This document shows positions 1-5,761 of a stretch of 5,992 nt of DNA, one piece after another. Position 1 is the stretch's first letter. Every line of letters begins with the position of its first letter. The notes under the pieces are model-generated. The model had not been told where the DNA came from and ran no database searches. It saw only the letters and a program-made list of their open reading frames with translations. The DNA is from an uncultured Brachyspira sp. (GTDB lineage Bacteria; Cyanobacteriota; Vampirovibrionia; Gastranaerophilales; Gastranaerophilaceae), in NCBI GenBank assembly GCA_900321895.1, contig ONYB01000125.1, positions 1 to 5,992 of the forward strand, written 5' to 3'. The translations under genes were made by a program, and so were the position numbers.

Positions 1-918
1 GCTCCTGCTGTTACAAAAGCTATCGGGATTATGAAAACTCTCGTTGCCCTTCCGGGTAATCCGACATTGTTTGCGGGTGACGATATGGTATCAACGGGTT
101 ATGAACAGTTGACTAAAAATATCTATCTTCAAAACCGTTCTGCGGTTCACCACGAATGGTTGGAGGAGGATTCACCCGAAAAACAATTTGACTTTTTCAA
201 AGAGAAAAAAGCAGAATTTGATGAAATTATGGCAACGCGTAAACGTCCTGAATTGAAACCTTTGAATGACGGTGCACCGTATTTGCTCCCGATAAATCAG
301 GCTAAGAATTCACCGGTGAAAGTTCCTGCGGTTTTACGTCAAAGCACAGACGGTTCAATGACTATTTCGTTGTTCAGTATGGCTGGTGCAAACCACGATT
401 ACAGACAGAAAAACGACCCTGCTACATATCCTGTAAGTCTAGACGCTATCGAGCTTGATGCTGGTGATGGCGGAAGCGGTATCAAGGGCGGTTTGCGTGA
501 AGGTATGATTTTTGTTGATTCCAAAAATCCTGATGAACACTATGTGGTAAGACATGATAAAGGTACAAAACATTACTATATCGTGAATGAGGATAGTACT
601 AAGAAAATATTTATGGATGATAATACAAAAATCCTCTTCTACATTTCGCCAGAATCTCAACAACAAATCGATAAAATGTACGCCGTTAAAAAAGCTATTG
701 AAAATAACTCAACAATTAATCAAGCTAACGGCACAGAAGAAGGCGATTACAAGAGAATTCTCGATTTAAGACGTCAAAAAATTGCAGAAAGCAAAGAAAA
801 ACAACCGTCTTTCAGCGGTAGACTTTACAACCCGCAGTACAACTTTGTTTCAAAAACTTTGTACGCACAGCCGAAGGTTGTTGAAAACGGTTCAAAATTG
901 TCCCTGATTGCGAAATAG
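1..918 (+). CDS. Glycoside hydrolase family 13 (alpha-amylase superfamily) protein, C-terminal part
   Basis: The reading frame is open from base 1, so this is the last 305 codons of a longer gene; the ATG at 31 is an internal Met, not the start. Numbered from base 1, residues 18-28 (PGNPTLFAGDD) followed by STGYE and the TKNIYLQNR segment match the end of the GH13 (beta/alpha)8 barrel, where family members carry LPG-x-P-x-(L/I)-(Y/F)-x-G-(D/E)-(D/E). The catalytic residues of GH13 lie upstream and cannot be seen. A helical stretch with RKRPEL at about 81-86 precedes a region of short strands (about 95-220) that fits the beta-sandwich domain usual after the barrel. Residues about 225-262 are charged and probably helical. 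The last 40 hold PSFSGRLYNP and no membrane anchor. It would act on an alpha-glucan or small glucoside; substrate and cell location cannot be told. It ends at TAG and converges on secA across a shared terminator. GH13 membership is fairly secure, the exact subfamily unknown. Confidence 0.75.
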   Translation, partial: APAVTKAIGIMKTLVALPGNPTLFAGDDMVSTGYEQLTKNIYLQNRSAVHHEWLEEDSPEKQFDFFKEKKAEFDEIMATRKRPELKPLNDGAPYLLPINQAKNSPVKVPAVLRQSTDGSMTISLFSMAGANHDYRQKNDPATYPVSLDAIELDAGDGGSGIKGGLREGMIFVDSKNPDEHYVVRHDKGTKHYYIVNEDSTKKIFMDDNTKILFYISPESQQQIDKMYAVKKAIENNSTINQANGTEEGDYKRILDLRRQKIAESKEKQPSFSGRLYNPQYNFVSKTLYAQPKVVENGSKLSLIAK

Positions 919-965
919 ATTGGACAAAAACTTTGGCTTAGTGCATTTTACTTGAAAATAATTAA

Positions 966-999
966 AAAGGCGGGAAGGTTTTAAAACCTTCCCGCCTTT
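966..999. terminator. Bidirectional intrinsic terminator between the GH13 gene and secA
   Basis: A perfect 34-base palindrome lies 47 bases after the GH13 stop and 5 bases after the secA stop. Each arm is 17 bases (AAAGGCGGGAAGGTTTT and its exact complement), with a G+C-rich base (GGCGGGAAGG) and an A/T centre that would form a small loop. On the plus strand the stem closes with TTT and is followed by AATCTTT. On the minus strand it closes with TTT and is followed by TTAATTATTTT. It can therefore end transcription of both convergent genes. The structure is seen directly; the two-way activity is inferred from position and the T-rich tails. Confidence 0.9.
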
Positions 1000-1004
1000 A
1001 ATCT

Positions 1005-3668
1005 TTAAGCGATTTCTTCGTTTCCGCCGTTGTTTGGCTCGTCAGGATTGTTGTTAACAACTTGAATTCCAAATTTAGTTCTGAACAAGTGTTTAACCGT
1101 GTCGCCCTGAATTTCAAACATCATTTTGTTGAACAGGTCGTAAGCCTCACGCTTGTACTCGATTAGCGGATCTTTTTGCCCGTAAGCTCTCAATCCGATA
1201 CCGTCACGGAGCATGTCGATGTTGTGCAAGTGGTCAATCCATTTGTTGTCGACAACTCGGAGCAAAATATCTTTTTCAAGGTTTCTGATAACGTTTTCAT
1301 GTGCAAACGGTTGTTGAGGTGTGAAATTCGGGTCATACTGCGAAACGATATCGTTGTAGAAGGCGATAACTTCTTCCTCGTGAGTTCTGTATGCCTGAAT
1401 TGCGAAATCTTTCAATTTCGTGAAAATTGCCTCAAATCTTAATCCTTGAACATCGCTGACTTCAAAGTGCGAAAGTTGCGGAATGATTGAGTGGAGCTCT
1501 TTAATCATTCTTTGCAAGTCTTCAAAAACGTACTCTTCAGGATTTTGTTCAGGTGCGATGTAGCTTCTCAATAATCTGTCGATTTCTCTTTCAATCATGT
1601 AGTAGATATCTTCGCTCAAATCTTTTCCGAACAACACTTTGCGGCGTTGTGCGTAGAATTTTTCACGCTGAACATTCATAACGTCGTCGTATTCGAGGAC
1701 ATTTTTTCTTATATCGAAGTGGTAAGTTTCCACTTTCTTTTGAGCTGATTGAATTTGTCTTGAAATCAGCGGGTGCTCTATTGCCATTGTTTCGTCTACG
1801 TTCAAGGCGTTCATCAATGTTGTGATTTTGTCCCCGCCAAAAATTCTCATCAAGTTGTCTTCCAAAGACAAGAAAAATCTTGTAGATCCCGGATCGCCCT
1901 GACGAGCCGCACGACCTCTCAACTGGTTGTCGATACGACGAGATTCGTGACGTTCAGTACCGATTACGTGAAGGCCACCGACTGCAACAACTTTTGCGTG
2001 TTCTGCCTCCGTAATCTTTTTAGCCTCTGCCATTGCAGCTTCTTTGAGGTTTGCGTAATCAGGGTTGTTTTCAGGTGTAATTCCGTGTTTTTCAAGTTCT
2101 TCTTTTGCCATATATTCGGCGTTACCACCGAGCAGAATATCAGTACCACGACCTGCCATGTTTGTTGCTATTGTAACCGCACCGACACGACCTGCCTGAG
2201 CGATTATGTAGGCTTCTTTTTCGTGATGTTTAGCATTCAAAACGTTATGCGGAATACCTCTTTGAGAAAGCAATCTTGAAACGTATTCGGATTTTTCAAT
2301 ACTTATTGTACCGACAAGAACAGGTCTGCCGATTTTGTGCTGTGCAATAATATCTTCTACTACCGCATTAAATTTTGCACGTTCGTTCTTGTAAATTACG
2401 TCAGGATAGTTAATTCTGATATCAGGTTTGTTTGTCGGAATAGTCGTAACTTCAAGTTTGTAGATTTTTCCGAATTCAGCTTCTTCTGTCATTGCAGTAC
2501 CAGTCATACCTGACAATTTCGGGTAAAGTCTGAACAGATTCTGGAACGTAATGCTTGCAAGGGTTTGAGTTTCGTCTTGAATTTCGACCCCTTCTTTTGC
2601 CTCGATAGCTTGGTGCAAGCCGTCAGACCAACGTCTGCCTTCCATTAAACGTCCGGTAAATTCGTCAACAATCATAACTTCGTTGTTTCTCACAACGTAG
2701 TCTGTATCTTTTATGAACAATTCTTTTGCTTTTAATGCTTGCAAAAGGTGATGTGCATATTGAGTGTTGATGTCGAACAAATCCTTGATTTGCAAGATGT
2801 TTTGAGCCTTGTCGATACCGTCCTCCGTCAAGATTACGTTCTTGTTCTTTTCATCAACTTCGTAATCCAAGTCTTTGGAAAGTTGCGGAGCGACTTTTGC
2901 CATAAGTTTGTAAAGCTCTGCGGATTTATCCAATCTTCCGCTTATGATTAGAGGGGTTCTTGCCTCGTCAATCAAAATACTGTCGACTTCATCGATGATT
3001 GCGTAATTGTAAGGTCTTTGAACCAAGGCATCAGGGCTTTGAGCCATATTATCCCTCAAATAGTCAAAACCAAATTCGTTGTTTGTTCCGTAAGTGATAT
3101 CGCAATCATAAGCGTGTTTTTTCGCAGCAAAATCATCCATAGTACGTCCGCCCGAAAGAATTACACCGACTGAAAGTCCTAAAAATTTGTAAATTTTGCC
3201 CATCCATTCGCTGTCACGTTTTGCAAGGTAGTCGTTAACTGTGATTACGTGAACACCTTTGCCTGTCAAGGCATTCAGGTATGCAGGAAGAGTTGCAACG
3301 AGAGTTTTACCTTCACCGGTTCTCATTTCTGCGATATGACCGTTATGTAAAAAATATCCGCCGATGAGCTGTACGTCAAAGTGACGCATATTTAAAACTC
3401 TTTTGCCGGCTTCTCTGACTGTCGCAAAAGCTTCCGGAAGAATTTTATCAAGAGCTTCTTTTTCTAATTTTCTATCAGTTTGAAAATCGTTTGAAGTTTT
3501 ACGTTTTGCAAGAATATCTTTAAATTCTTGTGTTTTTGCCTGCAATTCTTCGTCAGAAAGTGCCGCAAACTGTGGCTCTAAGGCATTTATATGGTCGACA
3601 ATTCCCATCATGTGCTTAACTTTTTTTTCGTTAGGATCGCCGAGTATTTTCAATAAAAAATCTAACAT
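1005..3668 (-). CDS. secA: Protein translocase subunit SecA (preprotein-motor ATPase)
   Basis: Complete 887-residue SecA, the ATPase that drives unfolded secretory proteins through the SecYEG channel at the inner membrane. Visible in order: Walker A in MRTGEGKT (115-122), YGTNNEFGFDYLRDN (193-207), Walker B DEVD (226-229), the preprotein cross-linking region about 235-385 with DEFTGR (335-340), SGMTGTA (386-392), second nucleotide-binding domain with TNMAGRGTD (502-510) and motif VI RGRAARQGD (584-592), then the scaffold helix with VLEYDDVMNVQR (657-668) and the two-helix finger region around 801-843. SLEDNLMRIFGGD (601-613) and QSAQKKVETY (640-649) are close to cyanobacterial SecA. Family members run about 840-930 residues. 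Two oddities: motif VI has Ala588 where most SecA have Gly, and the end (about 868-887) is a polar acidic tail without the CxCxSG...C(C/H) zinc motif that binds SecB and lipids in E. coli. The only cysteine is Cys189. The ATG follows a good ribosome site. Identity is near certain. Confidence 0.98.
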   Translation of the reverse strand: MLDFLLKILGDPNEKKVKHMMGIVDHINALEPQFAALSDEELQAKTQEFKDILAKRKTSNDFQTDRKLEKEALDKILPEAFATVREAGKRVLNMRHFDVQLIGGYFLHNGHIAEMRTGEGKTLVATLPAYLNALTGKGVHVITVNDYLAKRDSEWMGKIYKFLGLSVGVILSGGRTMDDFAAKKHAYDCDITYGTNNEFGFDYLRDNMAQSPDALVQRPYNYAIIDEVDSILIDEARTPLIISGRLDKSAELYKLMAKVAPQLSKDLDYEVDEKNKNVILTEDGIDKAQNILQIKDLFDINTQYAHHLLQALKAKELFIKDTDYVVRNNEVMIVDEFTGRLMEGRRWSDGLHQAIEAKEGVEIQDETQTLASITFQNLFRLYPKLSGMTGTAMTEEAEFGKIYKLEVTTIPTNKPDIRINYPDVIYKNERAKFNAVVEDIIAQHKIGRPVLVGTISIEKSEYVSRLLSQRGIPHNVLNAKHHEKEAYIIAQAGRVGAVTIATNMAGRGTDILLGGNAEYMAKEELEKHGITPENNPDYANLKEAAMAEAKKITEAEHAKVVAVGGLHVIGTERHESRRIDNQLRGRAARQGDPGSTRFFLSLEDNLMRIFGGDKITTLMNALNVDETMAIEHPLISRQIQSAQKKVETYHFDIRKNVLEYDDVMNVQREKFYAQRRKVLFGKDLSEDIYYMIEREIDRLLRSYIAPEQNPEEYVFEDLQRMIKELHSIIPQLSHFEVSDVQGLRFEAIFTKLKDFAIQAYRTHEEEVIAFYNDIVSQYDPNFTPQQPFAHENVIRNLEKDILLRVVDNKWIDHLHNIDMLRDGIGLRAYGQKDPLIEYKREAYDLFNKMMFEIQGDTVKHLFRTKFGIQVVNNNPDEPNNGGNEEIA

Positions 3669-3678
3669 TATAATGTAG

Positions 3679-3686
3679 TCCTCTCC
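3679..3686 (-). promoter_or_regulatory. secA ribosome binding site
   Basis: On the minus strand GGAGAGGA lies 10 bases before the ATG at 3668. It is strongly complementary to the 16S rRNA 3' end and confirms the chosen secA start. Confidence 0.75.
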
Positions 3687-3707
3687 AAATTGGTAATTTC
3701 TGTCACG

Positions 3708-3737
3708 ATTGTAACATAAACAAGAAAAATATGTTAG
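3708..3737 (-). promoter_or_regulatory. Candidate secA promoter (extended -10)
   Basis: Read on the minus strand, TGTTACAAT (3716-3708) is an extended -10 element: TG, one base, then TACAAT, which is 5/6 to consensus. A weak -35, CTAACA (3737-3732, 4/6), lies 18 bases upstream. The predicted start is near 3701, giving a leader of about 32 bases that includes the ribosome site. Found by eye only. Confidence 0.5.
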
Positions 3738-3777
3738 TACTGTCGGTTTTAGCTACCTGTTGCCCTTAAAAATTTTC

Positions 3778-3806
3778 TTGCCATTCCCTGTGAATTATAG
3801 TAAACT
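3778..3806 (+). promoter_or_regulatory. Candidate comM promoter, very close to the start codon
   Basis: Two overlapping readings exist. TTGCCA (3778-3783, 5/6 to the -35 consensus) is 17 bases from TAAACT (3801-3806, 4/6), which would put the transcript start at or next to the ATG at 3813. Alternatively TATAGT (3796-3801, 5/6) serves as the -10 with a poor -35, giving a start near 3808. Either way the leader would be about 0-5 bases. Found by eye; a more distant promoter is not excluded. Confidence 0.4.
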
Positions 3807-3812
3807 GGGCGT

Positions 3813-5357
3813 ATGGTAAATAAAGTTACGACAGCGACCGTGATTGGTCTTGATTCTTATATTGTGGATGTGGAAACAGATGTGATAAATTCTACACCTG
3901 CGATAATTATTGTCGGCTTACCCGATATGGCGATTAATGAGGCTCGTGCCAAAATTCGTTCAGCCGTGCGAAATTCGGGTTTCACTTTTCCTAACAAAAA
4001 AGTTATTATAAATCTTGCACCTGCGGATTTGAAAAAAGAAGGCACAAATTTTGACCTTCCGATTACGATTGGTATTCTTGTTGAAGAAGAACTTTTAGAC
4101 ACTGAAAAAATTAAAGATTACGCTTTTGTAGGCGAACTCTCTCTTGACGGCTCACTACGGAGCGTGTTGGGCGTTTTGCCTCTTGTTTTGGGTTTGAAAA
4201 AGGCGGGGATAAAAAATATTATCGTCCCTAAAGAAAATGCCAAAGAGGCAGGGCTCGTCGAAGGTATAAATGTCTATGGTGCGTCGTGTTTGGCGGAGGT
4301 AGTAAACCATTTTGTTGAAAGTCCGCTTCCGCAAACAAAAATTGATGTAAAAACTTATCTCGAAAATTCACTTGATGATGAATTTTTATATGATTTTAAA
4401 GATGTAAAAGGTCAGCACAAAGCAAAAAAAGCTCTTGAAATTGCGGCTGCGGGTGGTCATAATATGCTTATGTCGGGTTCTCCGGGGTCTGGCAAAACCC
4501 TTATGGCGAAATGTTTTGCGTCGATTTTGCCACCGCTTACGATTTCGGAGGCGATTGAACTTACAAAAATCTACAGTATTTCAGGACTTTTGTCGAATGA
4601 CGAACCGCTAATGACAAAACGTCCGTTCCGTGCGGTTCACCATACCGCATCCCCTAATGGAATTATCGGTGGCGGCTCAAATCCTAAACCCGGAGAAATT
4701 ACCTTAGCTCATCGTGGAGTTTTGTTTTTGGATGAAATGGTGGAATTTCCTAGAAACGTTCTTGAAGTTTTGCGGCAACCGCTGGAGGATAGCGAAATTG
4801 TAATTTCTCGTGCAAAACATTCTATTAAATATCCGGCTAAATTTATATTACTCGGAGCTATGAATCCTTGTCCGTGTGGATTTTTAGGTGACAAACAAAA
4901 GCCTTGTACCTGTTCGGAATTTCAAATAAATCGTTATCTTGCAAAGCTTTCGGGGCCGCTTTTAGATAGAATAGATTTGCAGGTAGAAGTTCCAAGGCTT
5001 ACAACTGATGAACTTTTAAATAATTCAATAAAAGAAGAAACCTCTTTGGAGATAAGAAATCGAGTGATAAAGGCTCGTAAAATTCAGTTGGAACGATATA
5101 AAGATGATGGAATTTTAACGAATTCTGAATTAACCCCAAAACTTGTCAAGAAATATTGCAAAATTGATAAAGACGGTGAAAATCTTTTCAAAACTGCAAT
5201 CGTAAAATATCAACTTTCAGGCAGAAGATATGACCGTGTACTAAAACTTGCCAGAACTATTGCGGATTTGGACACTTCTGAGAATATAAAATTGCAGCAC
5301 CTTATGCAGGCACTGCAATATCGAGTTGTTTTTAATCAGGCTGATGTTAATGCCTGA
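3813..5357 (+). CDS. comM: ComM/YifB-family AAA+ ATPase (Mg-chelatase-like branch-migration helicase)
   Basis: Complete 514-residue protein, close to the family's usual length of about 505. The start MVNKVTTATVIGLDSYIVDV matches the conserved N-terminus, and an in-frame TAA at 3801-3803 rules out a longer form. Residues 1-170 are the Lon-protease-like (S5 fold) ChlI domain with GLPDMAINEARAKIRSA (35-51) and NLAPADLKKEG (67-77). The AAA+ core (about 190-395) holds Walker A GSPGSGKT (222-229), HHTAS (276-280), GGGSNPKPGEI (286-296), Walker B VLFLDE (303-308), the sensor stretch AMNPCPCG (349-356) with a second Cys pair at 365/367, and GPLLDRID (381-388) with the likely arginine finger Arg386. 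The C-terminal helical Mg_chelatase_C domain covers about 405-505. In Vibrio and Haemophilus, ComM is a cytoplasmic hexameric helicase promoting branch migration of incoming DNA during natural transformation; the family also occurs in bacteria not known to be competent. It is divergent from secA and has no visible Shine-Dalgarno site. Family assignment is firm; the role here is inferred. Confidence 0.94.
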   Translation: MVNKVTTATVIGLDSYIVDVETDVINSTPAIIIVGLPDMAINEARAKIRSAVRNSGFTFPNKKVIINLAPADLKKEGTNFDLPITIGILVEEELLDTEKIKDYAFVGELSLDGSLRSVLGVLPLVLGLKKAGIKNIIVPKENAKEAGLVEGINVYGASCLAEVVNHFVESPLPQTKIDVKTYLENSLDDEFLYDFKDVKGQHKAKKALEIAAAGGHNMLMSGSPGSGKTLMAKCFASILPPLTISEAIELTKIYSISGLLSNDEPLMTKRPFRAVHHTASPNGIIGGGSNPKPGEITLAHRGVLFLDEMVEFPRNVLEVLRQPLEDSEIVISRAKHSIKYPAKFILLGAMNPCPCGFLGDKQKPCTCSEFQINRYLAKLSGPLLDRIDLQVEVPRLTTDELLNNSIKEETSLEIRNRVIKARKIQLERYKDDGILTNSELTPKLVKKYCKIDKDGENLFKTAIVKYQLSGRRYDRVLKLARTIADLDTSENIKLQHLMQALQYRVVFNQADVNA

Positions 5358-5376
5358 CTTTTAATTAAATCGATTG

Positions 5377-5703
5377 TTACGCAATAATATCAAACGCTTC
5401 GCCGTCAAATTTTGTGACAGGAGTATCTTGAGTATATTTTGCGGTCGGAACATCTTTGAGCTGTCTTGCGATAAATGCGTCTGCTTCTCTGTCTTTTCCG
5501 ACAATCGTCAAACCGTTTTTGCCAATATTAACACCGGCTTCGTTTAATTTGATTGAATTTCTGATTTCATTAGCAGTTTTGCCTCCAAATCCTCTTAGTT
5601 CAAAGAAAGGTGACAATTTTTCGGGAATTGCAGTTACCGGTAACTTAGCTTTGTACGGAATAAATGTTGATGTAAAATTCGGGCTGTAATTGTTGTTTAT
5701 CAT
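5377..5703 (-). CDS. Small protein of unknown function, 108 residues
   Basis: I do not recognise a family. A good ribosome site 6 bases before the ATG and a sensible amino-acid mix support a real gene; the 77-codon opposite-strand frame over the same bases lacks such support. The N-terminus is Asn/Ser/Thr-rich with SPNFTS (7-12), then a Pro-rich stretch to about residue 32, a small Gly-Lys segment RGFGGKT (37-43), and a probable helix-strand-helix with NGLTIVGKDREADAFIARQL (63-82). There is no cysteine, no membrane segment and no export signal, so it is probably cytoplasmic. The Asn-rich start with P-N-F-T resembles many small hypothetical proteins I associate with Gastranaerophilales; that is recollection, not a search result. 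It lies downstream of the chrA-like gene on the same strand and ends 19 bases from the comM stop. RGFGGKT should not be read as a P-loop: the spacing is wrong. Confidence 0.8.
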   Translation of the reverse strand: MINNNYSPNFTSTFIPYKAKLPVTAIPEKLSPFFELRGFGGKTANEIRNSIKLNEAGVNIGKNGLTIVGKDREADAFIARQLKDVPTAKYTQDTPVTKFDGEAFDIIA

Positions 5704-5709
5704 AATTTT

Positions 5710-5714
5710 CTCCT
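5710..5714 (-). promoter_or_regulatory. Ribosome binding site of the 108-residue gene
   Basis: On the minus strand AGGAG (within CCAGGAGAAAATT) sits 6 bases before the ATG at 5703. This is near-ideal and fixes the start of an otherwise unrecognised gene. Confidence 0.75.
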
Positions 5715-5761
5715 GGTTTTGTTTATATAAAGTTCTGGCAGAAAAATTTTTGCTATATTTT

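Noticed and set aside
31..33. ATG at 31 as the start of the first gene.
   Set aside because: The frame is open to base 1, the residues before it continue the GH13 fold pattern, and no ribosome site precedes it, so the gene is truncated by the window edge.
439..769. Open frames of 75 (minus) and 60 (plus) codons inside the GH13 gene.
   Set aside because: Both overlap a frame with clear family similarity, have unlikely amino-acid content and no good ribosome site.
1773..2279. A 168-codon plus-strand open frame inside secA.
   Set aside because: It is antisense to highly conserved SecA sequence; its Cys/Val/Phe-rich product is typical of a shadow frame.
3731..3760. Possible SOS (LexA) box around AGTACT in the secA-comM gap.
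   Set aside because: Only a 6-base palindrome is present, without the second half-site expected for cyanobacterial or Bacillus-type LexA boxes.
5290..5335. Hairpin-forming repeats near the comM 3' end (ATTGCAG 5291-5297 with CTGCAAT 5313-5319, or TGCAG 5305-5309 with CTGCA 5313-5317) followed by a T-rich run.
   Set aside because: It lies inside conserved comM coding sequence, the stems are only 5-7 base pairs with a 15-base loop in the longer version, and the T-run is several bases away, so it is not a convincing terminator.
5456..5689. A 77-codon plus-strand frame opposite the 108-residue gene.
   Set aside because: The minus-strand frame is longer, has a near-ideal ribosome site and a balanced composition; the plus frame has neither.
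5715..5761. Possible promoter for the 108-residue gene (palindrome TTTATATAAA at 5722-5731; TATAGC on the minus strand at 5757-5752).
   Set aside because: The first would put the transcript start too close to the ribosome site, and neither has an acceptable -35 at 16-18 bases. The A/T-rich gap makes such matches cheap.
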